In this document: positions 17,941 to 27,706 of the stretch, one piece after another | Position numbering within the stretch: position 1 is the stretch's first letter | Layout of the letters: every line of letters begins with the position of its first letter | Source: Deltaproteobacteria bacterium | GTDB lineage: Bacteria > Myxococcota > Kuafuiibacteriia > Kuafuiibacteriales > Kuafuiibacteriaceae | NCBI GenBank assembly: GCA_016713425.1 | Contig: JADJPE010000005.1 | Coordinates: forward strand, 744,001-808,000 | Direction: 5' to 3' | Length of the DNA: 64,000 bases | Made by a program: the position numbers and the translations under genes | The notes under the pieces: model-generated | Told to the model about the DNA's origin: nothing | The model's input: the letters and a program-made list of their open reading frames with translations, nothing else | Databases searched by the model: none

Positions 17941-17990
17941 TGATCGACAACGATCGACGACGATCGGCAACGATCGACAAGGATCGACAG
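17941..17990. repeat. 10-bp tandem repeat, 5 copies
   Basis: Five successive 10-bp units of the form NGATCGACAA, with one or two changes per unit, between the receptor and transporter genes. It lies upstream of the most likely transporter start, so it would be in its leader. Confidence 0.9.
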
Positions 17991-18047
17991 CTTCAGTTCG
18001 ATGCGCACAATGAAACGCGGAAAGCGCTCGAATCGCACAATGCCCGC

Positions 18048-19784
18048 ATGACACGACACGAACGAGAGCTGACGCCGCGAGCGCTTCTTGTAGGCGCGCT
18101 GATCGGCGCGGTCTTGGCGCTCGCGAATTTGTCGATGGGGCTTAAGACAGGCTGGAATGAGTCCGGCAACATCACCGCGTCGATCCTCGGCTTCGCGGCC
18201 TTCGCCGCGGTCTCACGGTGGCTGTCGTCTCCGTACAGCCCGCTCGAGAACTGCATTACCCAGACAACGGCGACGAGCGCAGGTGCGATGGCCTTCACCT
18301 CTGGGCTCGTCACGACGTTTCCGGCCTTTTCGATGCTCGGAATCGAGAGCCCGGCCGCGCTCATCGCGCTCTGGGGCGCGTCGATGGCGGTCCTTGGGAT
18401 CTTGGCCGGGGCGCTCATCCAAAGGCGGCTGATTCACGAGGAGAGGCTTCCGTTCCCGACCGGAACCGCCGTGTCGAAGCTCGTCTCGACGATGCATCGG
18501 TCAGGCCAGGAGGCGGTTCGGCAAGCGGTCGTGCTCATCGCCGTCGCTGTCGGCGCGCTCGTCTTCACAGTCTTTCGTGATGAGCCATCGATCGCGTTGA
18601 TTCCGGCGATTCTTTCGCCTGCTTGGACGATCGCCGGATTCTCGCTCGCACAGCTCACAGTCGCCGTACAACTCAGTCCAATGCTCGGCGCCATCGGCGT
18701 CCTCATCGGGGCCCGATTGGGCGTGAGTCTCCTGCTCGGCGGACTCATCGCATGGTGCGGGCTCGCCCCCAGGCTCCTCGAGCGCGGGATCGTAGCCAGC
18801 GCCGAATACACTGAGGTCGTCGGTTGGCTCGTCTGGCCGGGCGTGGGGCTGATGGTGTCGGCGGCCTTCACATCGGCAATTCTTCAGCTCGTTGCGCTTC
18901 GTCGCCGCGGGTCAGGCGATGAAGCGCCAGAGTGCGGTGACGCCACGGATGTTGCTGAAGTCGAAGGCCCGCTTCGGATCGCGCGAGGCCGTGAGCGGCG
19001 AGTCTGGGCGACGCTCGGCTTACTCGCCTCGCTCGGCATGGTGGGCGTTGGATGGGCGCTGGGTGCGCCTGTTTGGCTCCTTGTCTTGGTTCTTCCGCTC
19101 ACCCTCCTGAGTGCGAGCATTGCCGCCCGAGGGGCGGGCGCGACCGACATTGCCCCGTCGGGGCCGGTCGCACAGATCACGCAAGTGGGCGCCGGGCTCA
19201 TTGTGCCCGGAGCCCTGGCGCCCAATCTCATCGCCGCATCGGCGGCCTTCGGAGTAACCTCGCAAGCGGTTCAGACGCTGTGGAATCTCAAGGCAACCCA
19301 TCTGTTGCGCGGCTCCATGCGCGCCGCGCTTTGGGCTCAGCTCATCGGCAGCATGGTGGGCCTCGCCGTCGTCGTTCCCGCGTACGTCGTGCTCTCGGAG
19401 GCCTCCGCGCTCGGTGGCCCTGCCCTTCCTTGCCCGGGAAGCCATGTTTGGAAAGCCATGGCCGAAACGCTCGCCCAAGGCGCATCCGCCATTCCACTCG
19501 GAGCCCAGCCCGCGCTTTGGGCCGCCCTCGGGCTCGGGGTGCTCTTGGCGCTCGGCGAGAGCTACACCAAGAGTCGATGGTTGCCCTCGCCCATCGCGAT
19601 GGGCATCGCCTTCGTAACCCCGGGCTTCTTCGCCGTAACGATCGGCCTGGGCTCGGTCCTCATGGGCCTTGCTTCGGCCTTTCGTCCAACATGGACAGCA
19701 CGTTGGGGAAGCTCGATCGCAGTTGGGGGCATCGTGGGCGAGTCGCTCGCCGGCGTCATGCTCGCAGCGATGAGCGCACTCTAG
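18048..19784 (+). CDS. OPT-family oligopeptide/metal-chelate transporter
   Basis: A 578-residue integral membrane protein with about 14 hydrophobic segments, matching the usual size of the OPT (oligopeptide transporter) family. Family features include the start ALIGAVLALANLSMGLKTGW, the TSAGAMAFTSGLVTTFPAF segment and PSPIAMGIAFVTPGFFAVTI near the end. OPT proteins move small peptides or metal-chelate complexes by proton coupling. I took the ATG at 18048; the frame is open upstream to a TTG at 17940, but that extension is made of the tandem repeat. It lies 152 bp after the TonB receptor on the same strand, so it could be the inner-membrane step for the receptor's cargo (inference). Confidence 0.88.
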   Translation: MTRHERELTPRALLVGALIGAVLALANLSMGLKTGWNESGNITASILGFAAFAAVSRWLSSPYSPLENCITQTTATSAGAMAFTSGLVTTFPAFSMLGIESPAALIALWGASMAVLGILAGALIQRRLIHEERLPFPTGTAVSKLVSTMHRSGQEAVRQAVVLIAVAVGALVFTVFRDEPSIALIPAILSPAWTIAGFSLAQLTVAVQLSPMLGAIGVLIGARLGVSLLLGGLIAWCGLAPRLLERGIVASAEYTEVVGWLVWPGVGLMVSAAFTSAILQLVALRRRGSGDEAPECGDATDVAEVEGPLRIARGRERRVWATLGLLASLGMVGVGWALGAPVWLLVLVLPLTLLSASIAARGAGATDIAPSGPVAQITQVGAGLIVPGALAPNLIAASAAFGVTSQAVQTLWNLKATHLLRGSMRAALWAQLIGSMVGLAVVVPAYVVLSEASALGGPALPCPGSHVWKAMAETLAQGASAIPLGAQPALWAALGLGVLLALGESYTKSRWLPSPIAMGIAFVTPGFFAVTIGLGSVLMGLASAFRPTWTARWGSSIAVGGIVGESLAGVMLAAMSAL

Positions 19785-19871
19785 CTTCCGATCCGATCGG
19801 GAAGCGGAGCTTCAAGCGACGACCCACAAACACGTCCAGAGTCCAGAGGTCATCGCGCAAAATGGCTCTTA

Positions 19872-22800
19872 CTACGCGTACGCGGTCATGGCGGCGCGGC
19901 GTCGTTCGATACGTGGTTCCATGATGTTCGGCATCGTCTTTGCGACCGCGATCGCCTCATCGAAGAGCTCGACGGCCCGCGCAAAATCGCGGCGGCGAAT
20001 CGCCCCCAGGCCCTGCATCTCGATGATCTCGATGGCTTCCTGCTCCACGGACGTGGTCTTCGATCGCGCGCGCAGCTCGCGCCATGCCTCTTCCGATCCT
20101 CCGCCGCAAGCGAGTCGAGCGGCGTACAAAAGGAGTTGCTCGTTCGGCATCAAGACGCCCTCGTATCGTCCGGCCGCCTCGGCCGTATCGTGGGCGGCCG
20201 AGATCGCTCTGCAGCTCACGAGTGCTCGATCCCAGGCCCCTTGATAGACGAGCACTCGTGCCTCCAGCAAGGAGACAACCGGCCGCGGCATGATGTCGGG
20301 ACGGCGCTGAGTCAAAGACAAGATACGATCGAGCGGCTGCCAACACGCATCGATGTCCCCGGACAGGTACAAGATCTCGGCTAGGTTGTACGTTCCGTAA
20401 AACTCGGCGAGCGTACTGCCAAGAACGCGTCCGATCTCGACGGTTCGCCTCAAATCAGAGACCGCGCGGTCGACCTGTCGAAGCGCCACCCACATCGTTG
20501 TCCGATTATTGAGCGCCGCGCTCTCGTGCAACAGGTCGCCGTGCGCGCGCGTCAACTCTAGGATCCGGTCGAAAGCTCGCGCGGCCTCCTCGTGTTCGCC
20601 GAGCTCTCCAAGCGCATTGCCAAGCATGACCAGCGAAATGACGAGCGGTTCATAGCCATCCTCACCCGCCTCTTCCGCCGCCTGTGCCGCCCTGAACAGC
20701 GTATCGCGGGCCTCGATTCGTCGTCCGCCCCGCCATCGAGCACGCGCACGCCCCATCTCGAGCCTCGCGAGATCTAGCTTCGAAGGCCTTTCCCCCAGGC
20801 GCTCAGCCGCGGCTTCGACGAGGTCCGCTGAGCTTTGGAAGTTCGCCAGCCAATCGAGCTCCGTCGCTTCGTCGAGAAGAATCGAGAACTCGCCGGCGCG
20901 ATCGCCTTGCGCCTGCGCGATCTCGCGGGCCGCCCTCAAGTCGTCGAGCGCGTCCGCATAGCGTCCAATTCTGTGCCTTGCGATGCCTCGACCATGCCGG
21001 CAGGCCAAGCGAAGTCCCGGCCCATCCGCGTGAGCAAACGCTTGCGAAAACGCAACCTCAGCCTCCACATAGCGATGGCGCGTGAGGTTCCAATCAGCGA
21101 GAGCACGATATGCGTTGCCGGCCGGTTCCCGAAGGGCCGCCAACGACGCGTGGTGCGCGATGCGCGCCGTGCGCACCTCCCAGGGGAGATCGTCGTTTCT
21201 TTCGTAGAACTCAAAGGCAGCGCGATGCAGGTCGCTCTCCAACGACTCGGAGACCGTCGCCGCGATGGCCTCACGCACAAGGCCGTTGCGAAAGGTGACT
21301 CGCCCCTTCGAAGACACCTTGACGATGCCCGCCTCATCGAGGAGCCGTATCGCCGTGTGGCTGTCGAGAGGAAAGAGATGCCCGAGCTCCATGTCCTCGA
21401 GGATTTCGACGATGCCATCGAGTTCACGTACGAAAAACTCGTTCCCACCCAGACGCGCGGCAAGACGCGCGTGGGCCGCAACTTCCGCCGGCAAAGCCTC
21501 GAGCTGCCGCGTCGCAAGCCATTCGAGTTGAGGAAGCTCGGGAAACGCTTGAATCCGATCGGTCTCGAGAATCCACCCGCCGCTGTCCTTCTCCTTTCGG
21601 ACGATGCCCTCACTCTTCAGCGCACGCACAAGTTGCCCGAGCAACATCGGATTGCCCTGGGCGCGCCGCACGATCATGTCAACCGCGCGATCAGGCAGGT
21701 TCTCGGCCGGCTGCAGCAGCGTTCGACAAAGGCGGGCGGCATGATCGTCCGCGAGAGGCGCAAGCTCGATCCGTTTGGCCACCGCGACCCGATCGGACCA
21801 CATAGGACGCAAGCCCTCGAAGTCGGGACGAACCAATGCACACAGCCAAAGAGGACCCCGGGTTCCGGAGAGGGCGGCAAGCTCAAGGCCATCGAGCGTC
21901 GTGGCATCGGCGAAATGTGCATCGTCCATCACGAGGAGAAGGCCCTTGTCGCCCGCCATGCGGCGAAGCGCTTGTGCCAGTCCACGCGTCGTTGCGGTCC
22001 GCAAAGCGCCCGGAGCGTGTGCGAACGGGGCGAGCTCCGGGGCGTCAATCGGAAGCCAACCCAAGGCGAACGCCACGGGCGCCCAGGCGTCTTCGACTTG
22101 GGGCTCGAGCAGCTTCTGGATCTCGCGACGGTCATCGGGCGGAGTTGTAGCGACAGCGCAAGTCTGTCGAAGAAGCGTCACCAACGTATCGCCCGTATCG
22201 CCAAGCGCCGTGTCTCGACCTCGAATCGTCAGGAGCCTGGCGTGCGGAAACATCGAGCGCAACGAGTGGACAAGAGAGCTCGCGAGGTGCGTCTTGCCGA
22301 GCCCGACGTCCGCCACCACCGTGGCCAGGGTGGGATGCTTCGAGACGATCGCTATCCGGGCACTCTGGAGCAGTTCAGACAGCGGCTCAGAACGCCCCAC
22401 CATCTCCTGCGAAGTCCTGAACGTCGTATTCTCGTCGAACTCGTGGACCCTCTCTGAACGAACCTGGAGAAGCCCCGGGTTCTTGGGCGCCGACTCGCAG
22501 GCTAGGTCCGATAGGATCTCGCTCACAACGGGCGTAATCAGCAAGCCGGCCAGCTCGTTGTTCTCGAGGAGCTGCGCGGCCTGAGAGAAGGCGGCGCTGA
22601 AATAGCGCCGTCCGTCCCGAGCCTGACGGACGCGGACAGACGCAACGTCGAGGATGAGGCCAGAACAGAGGCCGCGGGCGAGGATGCGCCTTGCCGCCCC
22701 GAGCGCGTACCGCAAAGGATGACTCGCCTCCGCATCAACGACGACGACGAAGCGAGGCCCGATCACCTGAACGACGGTGGCCTCCATGGACGCAAGCTCA

Positions 22801-23981
22801 TCCCTGAGGTCAGCGGGCGGATGACTCGACTCGAAGGCCAGCATCGGGATGCTCCGGACCGCGCGGGCCTTGGTACCACTGCTGGCCGTATTCACCGGGA
22901 CGGATCCCCCAGCAGCACCCGTGCCTGCAGCAGAACCAGAACGAGAAGCGGAACCAGAACGAGAACGAGAACCCGGGACAGCACCGAGAACATCGCCCTC
23001 GGCGTCGCTCGAAGCGCTCAGGGCGGACTTGGTGGCCTCGTCCTGCGGAGACAACAACCTCGAAGTGCCGGCGGTTGGTTGATGGGCGCCGTGCACAAGC
23101 GCCTCTGTGATCGCGCCATGAAGAGCCGCTGCGTCATCGAAGCGGTCCTGGGGCTGCTTCGCGAGAGCCCGGAGAATGACGTCCTCGATCGGCTTCGAAA
23201 CAGGCGCGAGGCTAGATGGTCGGGGCGGCCGTCGCGACGCGCAGGCGCTTCGGATCTCGGCGGGTGATCCCCAAAAAGGCGGTCGAAGGGTGAGGAGCTC
23301 GAACAGGATGACGCCGAGCGCATAGACGTCGGCTCGGGCATCGAGCACCTGACCTTCGAGCTGCTCCGGCGCCATGTACTCGAGCGTCCCAACCGGTTCC
23401 TCGCCGAGAGCGGGCAGCCCGGGCGCGATCGATGTCCCAAAGTCGATGACCGCAACCTCAGATTCCCGCAAGAATAGGTTCTCGGGCTTCAGATCCAAGT
23501 GGACGATACCGCGCACGTGGAGTGCTGTGAGCGTGCGAAGCAAGCCATCGATGAGGCCGGACACCGTCGACAACGGAAGTGGCTCGGGCAGCTGCTCGAG
23601 GCGCTCCGCGAGGGTGGGCGCCTGGATAAGCTCGAGCGCGAGATAAGGTCGCCCACCCGCATCACCAAAATCCAGAAGCTCGGGCGTATAGGGGGGCCCG
23701 ATCGACTCGAGAATCCGGCGTTCGCGATCGAGCCGTGCGGCCGCCGACCCCGGGCCGCGATGGGCAACTTTGAGGGCGCACCGACGATGGTCCAGATCAC
23801 GTTTGGCCAGCAAGACAATCCCATAGCCGCCGGCCGCCAGAACCCGCTCGAGCTTGAATCCGGGGACATCCAGGTCGGTCGGCAGAGGTGCGACCACCGG
23901 CTCGAGAGTCCGGACCATAGACTCTTGAGAGCAAAGACCGTGATCGCCGCGCCACCGTCGCCCGCAAGCAAGACAGCGCAC
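19872..23981 (-). CDS. Ser/Thr protein kinase with cyclase-like, ATPase and TPR regions
   Basis: A 1369-residue regulator starting at a GTG. The N-terminus has a possible zinc ribbon (RCLACGRRWRGDHGLC). The kinase domain spans about residues 40-300: invariant Lys in CALKV, catalytic loop HLDLKPENL (Leu replaces Arg of HRD), VIDFGTS and YMAPEQLEGQ. A Ser/Gly/Ala-rich linker follows. Residues about 385-495 resemble a degenerate class III cyclase domain. Residues about 520-780 are an AAA/STAND-type ATPase (VGRSEPLSELL, P-loop ADVGLGKT with Ala in the first Gly position, LLLVMDDAHFAD). TPR-like helices fill the rest. This is the architecture of large myxobacterial and cyanobacterial signalling kinases. 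The signal and targets are unknown. It is convergent with the OPT gene. Confidence 0.9.
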   Translation of the reverse strand: MRCLACGRRWRGDHGLCSQESMVRTLEPVVAPLPTDLDVPGFKLERVLAAGGYGIVLLAKRDLDHRRCALKVAHRGPGSAAARLDRERRILESIGPPYTPELLDFGDAGGRPYLALELIQAPTLAERLEQLPEPLPLSTVSGLIDGLLRTLTALHVRGIVHLDLKPENLFLRESEVAVIDFGTSIAPGLPALGEEPVGTLEYMAPEQLEGQVLDARADVYALGVILFELLTLRPPFWGSPAEIRSACASRRPPRPSSLAPVSKPIEDVILRALAKQPQDRFDDAAALHGAITEALVHGAHQPTAGTSRLLSPQDEATKSALSASSDAEGDVLGAVPGSRSRSGSASRSGSAAGTGAAGGSVPVNTASSGTKARAVRSIPMLAFESSHPPADLRDELASMEATVVQVIGPRFVVVVDAEASHPLRYALGAARRILARGLCSGLILDVASVRVRQARDGRRYFSAAFSQAAQLLENNELAGLLITPVVSEILSDLACESAPKNPGLLQVRSERVHEFDENTTFRTSQEMVGRSEPLSELLQSARIAIVSKHPTLATVVADVGLGKTHLASSLVHSLRSMFPHARLLTIRGRDTALGDTGDTLVTLLRQTCAVATTPPDDRREIQKLLEPQVEDAWAPVAFALGWLPIDAPELAPFAHAPGALRTATTRGLAQALRRMAGDKGLLLVMDDAHFADATTLDGLELAALSGTRGPLWLCALVRPDFEGLRPMWSDRVAVAKRIELAPLADDHAARLCRTLLQPAENLPDRAVDMIVRRAQGNPMLLGQLVRALKSEGIVRKEKDSGGWILETDRIQAFPELPQLEWLATRQLEALPAEVAAHARLAARLGGNEFFVRELDGIVEILEDMELGHLFPLDSHTAIRLLDEAGIVKVSSKGRVTFRNGLVREAIAATVSESLESDLHRAAFEFYERNDDLPWEVRTARIAHHASLAALREPAGNAYRALADWNLTRHRYVEAEVAFSQAFAHADGPGLRLACRHGRGIARHRIGRYADALDDLRAAREIAQAQGDRAGEFSILLDEATELDWLANFQSSADLVEAAAERLGERPSKLDLARLEMGRARARWRGGRRIEARDTLFRAAQAAEEAGEDGYEPLVISLVMLGNALGELGEHEEAARAFDRILELTRAHGDLLHESAALNNRTTMWVALRQVDRAVSDLRRTVEIGRVLGSTLAEFYGTYNLAEILYLSGDIDACWQPLDRILSLTQRRPDIMPRPVVSLLEARVLVYQGAWDRALVSCRAISAAHDTAEAAGRYEGVLMPNEQLLLYAARLACGGGSEEAWRELRARSKTTSVEQEAIEIIEMQGLGAIRRRDFARAVELFDEAIAVAKTMPNIMEPRIERRRAAMTAYA

Positions 23982-24141
23982 CGCATCGACCGGCGTATTT
24001 TGACCGTCCGTCGTCAGCGCTCCCTATGCTTACACGAAACCGATGTCGGGTGTTAAGGAGCGCCGCTCAACTGTCCATCGGGTTTCAATGGTCGGCGTTC
24101 CGCCGATCGCCCAACAGGATCAAGAAACGAGATCAGGAAGA

Positions 24142-25671
24142 TCAGGAGAGAGGGACGCTGATCCAATCAGCTTCCTCGTCGAGAGGTGCGAGTGGCTCAC
24201 CAAAAGTACGCACACTCGCCCAAAGTCCTCCCTCCGAATCCGACGACCGATGACGCGCCCTCAGGACGTCAGAGCTCGCGATCTGCGGGACCACGGCGTT
24301 GCCATGACGCCGGACCTCGACGGAGCCTACGTCGATGCAGGCCATGATCGCAAAGCGCGAAGACGTCTGGAGTCGTCGAACCAGATCCCGCGCGAAGTCG
24401 AGCCCCTGCTTCCAAATCCGAGAAAGCTGTTCGGGACTCGAATCCTCGAGCACGTGGCAGCCAATGACCTCGCTGTCCGTCTGCACGGGCAACACAAAGC
24501 CCTCACGCTCGAGGTTCTCCTGGATGAGCTCAAGGCTATCTTGCAGCTCGTCGAGCGCATCGTCGTCCAAATCACCCACATCAATGATCTCACCGTCCTT
24601 GAAGACAGCGACCGACAGCGCAATCGCCGGCAGAAGATGGGAACTCGATGCCGCCACGTCGGGCTCGGCCAATGCCCCCACCTGACAGGGCGCAAGCCCG
24701 ACCTGCGCTTCGCACGCGGCACGAAGATCGACGAGCAGCTCTTCGACCGAAGGATACCGATCGGCGGCTTCTTTCTCCATGCATCGCAGAATGACGCGAT
24801 CGAGGGCGACGCTCACCGGCGCAACGTGGCTTGCGCGAGGCGGAGGTGCGCTAAGATGCATCTGCTCCACCTGCTGAGCCGACGCCCGCCCAAACGGCCG
24901 TCGCCCCGTCAGCAAATGAAACAAGAGCACCCCCAAAGAATAGACATCGGTTCGCTGATCGATCGGTTTGTGAAGAAGCTGCTCCGGCGAAATGGCCGTG
25001 CGGGTGCCGAGCAGCACGCCAGTTCGCGTCAAGCTCGGCCCCTCGGGGCTCAAGAGCTTGGCAATCCCGAAGTCGATCAGCTTCACAACCTGCTGGCCAT
25101 CGACGCGACACACCATCACGTTGGACGCCTTGAGATCGCGATGGATGACGCCAACTCGATGCGCCGCGATCAGAGCCTGGCCCATGGGCTCGACGTAGCT
25201 CATCAGTTCGGCGGGAGGAATGGCGCCTCGGGCCTCCAGAACGCGCAGGAGCGACGTGCCTTCCAGAAGCTCCATCACGACCGCTGGAACGCGTTCAGTC
25301 AGCCATCCCCAGTCGTAGATCTCGACGATGTTCGGGTGCCCAATCGCGCGAATGGCCTCGGCCTCCCGAAACAAGCGCAGCACCATCTCCGTCGATGCCG
25401 TCCACCTCGGACGCAGGAACTTGACCGCAACGCGTCGCCCCGTCTTTTCGTGGCGCGCGGCGTAGACGGCCCCAAAGCCCCCCTCGCCAAGGTGAGCCTC
25501 CAAGAAGTAGTCGCCAATTCTCGTTCCGCTCGACCCAAGTTCGACGCCCCGGGTGGCCGTGAGTTTTTCCTCCTGGACGTCTGGCCCCTCGAGCGACGTC
25601 CAGAGCAGTTCCTCGGCGGTGAGACCTTCAAGGGCCAACGTCTTTTCGGCGCAAGGTTCAACCTGATCCAT
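24142..25671 (-). CDS. Ser/Thr protein kinase with C-terminal degenerate cyclase-like region
   Basis: A 509-residue protein. The kinase domain is at about residues 50-315: glycine loop GEGGFGAVY, Lys in VAVKFLR, catalytic loop IHRDLKASN, LIDFGIAK and DVYSLGVLLFHLLTG, so all key residues are present. After the kinase comes a region of about 190 residues (IALSVAVFKDG, FAIMACIDVGSVEVRRHGNA) that resembles a degraded adenylate-cyclase homology domain, similar in position to the one in the neighbouring kinase. There is no transmembrane segment. It is encoded upstream of the 1369-residue kinase on the same strand with a 160-bp gap, so the two may be co-transcribed and paralogous in part. Confidence 0.9.
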   Translation of the reverse strand: MDQVEPCAEKTLALEGLTAEELLWTSLEGPDVQEEKLTATRGVELGSSGTRIGDYFLEAHLGEGGFGAVYAARHEKTGRRVAVKFLRPRWTASTEMVLRLFREAEAIRAIGHPNIVEIYDWGWLTERVPAVVMELLEGTSLLRVLEARGAIPPAELMSYVEPMGQALIAAHRVGVIHRDLKASNVMVCRVDGQQVVKLIDFGIAKLLSPEGPSLTRTGVLLGTRTAISPEQLLHKPIDQRTDVYSLGVLLFHLLTGRRPFGRASAQQVEQMHLSAPPPRASHVAPVSVALDRVILRCMEKEAADRYPSVEELLVDLRAACEAQVGLAPCQVGALAEPDVAASSSHLLPAIALSVAVFKDGEIIDVGDLDDDALDELQDSLELIQENLEREGFVLPVQTDSEVIGCHVLEDSSPEQLSRIWKQGLDFARDLVRRLQTSSRFAIMACIDVGSVEVRRHGNAVVPQIASSDVLRARHRSSDSEGGLWASVRTFGEPLAPLDEEADWISVPLS

Positions 25672-25850
25672 GACTGACCGGAGTCTACAGGAAATGCGCA
25701 GAATTGTTCTAGTTCCACACTGATTAGCAATGTATGGTTTGCATCCCTGAGCTACGTTGGACTGGGAGACAGGCCGACATTCACGAACTCAGACCGAACC
25801 GCGGACAGGCACAGCTGAGCAGGTCCGCGGGAGCGCGTGCGTGCCGGCGC

Positions 25851-27335
25851 CTACGGACTCACATGCACAACGTGTCCCTCGAGCACCCGCGACATCCAAT
25901 GCTTGAGCGGAACACCGGCAACGGACTGCTCGAAATCGAAGTATGCGACGTGGCTGGCGCCCGGAATGAAGAAGGTGGACCACCGACCCGTGGGTGCCAA
26001 GAGTCCATCCCTCAGATCCTCCAATCCATCCTGGAAGCGCGGCCCGCCAGGATCTTGGCTCGATGTACAACCGTTCGCGCCGTACGACAGGAAATAACGA
26101 ATCGTCGAGTCCTGAAGCGAAGAGATGAGTCCAAATCGAGCTTCCGGATAGGCGGTGACGAGGTGGTCATAGAAGCCCAGCACCGCGCCAAGTCCCGGAT
26201 TCTGACACGCTGGACACGTCGCGATCGCGCCGAGAGCAATGCCCCATAGCTCGTTTTGTAGGTCCACGAGGCACGGTGGATTGAGGCTCGGATCGCGCAT
26301 CACTGGGCCCGAATCGTCAACCATGTCGACAACGACCGGCGCGAATGCATCCGCCACACGGTGATAGCTGAAGATCGAACCGAAACCGCCGGCGCTAAAG
26401 CCCGTCAGCAGAACTCGATCGAGTCGACCCGAAAAATACGGCGTCAAGATCTCGAGCATCAAATCGAGATTGCGGCCACCAACGAACTGCTGACGGCCGA
26501 GGACACCATCGACCGCGACGTCCTCCTTGACTCCCGCATGTACATCGCCCGTGCAGTATCCGACGATCGCAAAACTATCGTCGCGGAGCGGATTATCCAG
26601 ATCATCTTCGTTGAACAGCGCCTCGCTCCCGGCATAATTCGCAAACTGCCGAAAGTCCGTCGAACCGAACCGACTTGGATTCGAACCGCACGTCTCGGGG
26701 TTGAAGCATGCGCCACCCCCGAACAAGAAGATCGTCAGTCGCCGACTGTTCGGCTTCAGCCGCACACCCACGCCAGTCGAGCTTCCATCGCGGCAAACCG
26801 CACCAGGCACCGGCACCCATGTCCAGCGGCCCGGATTGGCCGCGGCGTCTGTCAGCGGCCCGAGATCGATCCCTCCCGCGCCCCCGTCGAGACCCGCATC
26901 GCCTTCCGCTCCAGCGTCGTGCCCAGGCCCGGCATCGACACCAGACGCCGCATCCGCCGCGGGCTCAGCATCGAGCGCAGGCTCTGCATCGAGCACAGGC
27001 TCTGCATCGAGCACAGGCTCTGCATCGAGGGCAGGCTCCGCATCGAGCGCAGGCTCTGCATCATACGCAATCGCATCGGGCGCCGCGCCCGCATCACGCT
27101 CGATCCCGGCATCGCGTAGGGCGCCAGTACCAGAGTCCGATTCGCCTTGCTCACCTTCGCTTCCCCCATCCGAGAACGGGCCTGCGTCTTTGGTCGCGCC
27201 GGGCGCCCCCACATCCGCCCCGCCGGATTCGCGCCCACCACACGCGGCGAACAGGAGCACCAAGCCCGTCAAAATCAGGGCGGAGACACAGCATGCTGGC
27301 CGCACACATCCACGCATCGAGGGAGAAACAGGCAT
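25851..27335 (-). CDS. Pectin-acetylesterase-like lipoprotein
   Basis: A 494-residue exported protein from the ATG at 27335; ATGs at 27431 and 27317 are also in frame. The lipobox region is LLFAAC with Cys32. A low-complexity linker follows, with Asp-Ala-Glu-Pro repeats encoded by an 18-bp tandem repeat. The catalytic half (about residues 185-494) matches the pectin acetylesterase / vtpJ-like hydrolase family: LTIFLFGGGACFNPETCG, nucleophile Ser in LLTGFSAGGFGS, acid in VDMVDDSGPVM and His in PGASHVAYFDF. The family are Ser hydrolases removing acetyl groups from polysaccharides such as pectin; the true substrate here is unknown. It is divergent from hoxF. Confidence 0.87.
   Translation of the reverse strand: MPVSPSMRGCVRPACCVSALILTGLVLLFAACGGRESGGADVGAPGATKDAGPFSDGGSEGEQGESDSGTGALRDAGIERDAGAAPDAIAYDAEPALDAEPALDAEPVLDAEPVLDAEPALDAEPAADAASGVDAGPGHDAGAEGDAGLDGGAGGIDLGPLTDAAANPGRWTWVPVPGAVCRDGSSTGVGVRLKPNSRRLTIFLFGGGACFNPETCGSNPSRFGSTDFRQFANYAGSEALFNEDDLDNPLRDDSFAIVGYCTGDVHAGVKEDVAVDGVLGRQQFVGGRNLDLMLEILTPYFSGRLDRVLLTGFSAGGFGSIFSYHRVADAFAPVVVDMVDDSGPVMRDPSLNPPCLVDLQNELWGIALGAIATCPACQNPGLGAVLGFYDHLVTAYPEARFGLISSLQDSTIRYFLSYGANGCTSSQDPGGPRFQDGLEDLRDGLLAPTGRWSTFFIPGASHVAYFDFEQSVAGVPLKHWMSRVLEGHVVHVSP
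26962..27066 (-). repeat. 18-bp tandem repeat, about 6 copies
   Basis: About six units of an 18-bp repeat centred on GCTCTGCATCGAGC. They encode the Asp-Ala-Glu-Pro-Ala/Val-Leu linker of the esterase-like lipoprotein. Confidence 0.88.
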
Positions 27336-27426
27336 AGGCGTGGACACTTGCACAGACACCGGCCGCAACTCAATAGGACGCCGGCGAAATTGTACCGATC
27401 CCGTCGGTGACTCCGCGTGAGTCTCC

Positions 27427-27532
27427 GTCATCAGGCCTCGTCATCAGGCCTCGTCATCAGGCCTCGTCATCAGGAGCTCGTCATCACAACCTCGTCATCG
27501 GGCCGCATCATCAGGCCTCATCATCCGCGATC
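27427..27532. repeat. 13-bp tandem repeat, about 8 copies
   Basis: Units of GTCATCAGGCCTC: three perfect copies, then five diverged 13-14-bp units. They lie in the divergent region between the esterase-like gene and hoxF, where promoters for both should be. Confidence 0.9.
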
Positions 27533-27706
27533 GTCATTCGACATTCTCAATTCTGCGATTCAGATTCACGAGACCATCACATGAAACCGCACCACGAATG
27601 ATCCAATTCATCGAACATGACGCATCCAGCGCGCGTCTGCCTTTCTATGTTCGACCGCGGGTGCTAGCGTCCGAAAGCAAGTTCCTCCCGTTCGAAAGGA
27701 TCTCCG

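Noticed and set aside
19785..19804. Short inverted repeat after the OPT gene as a terminator
   Set aside because: The stem is only about 5 bp with an imperfect centre and no T-tract.
20835..25677. Plus-strand frames of about 540 codons at 20835-22457 and 24043-25677
   Set aside because: They lie fully antisense to two kinase genes whose catalytic motifs are unmistakable, and they contain only Arg-rich non-conserved sequence.
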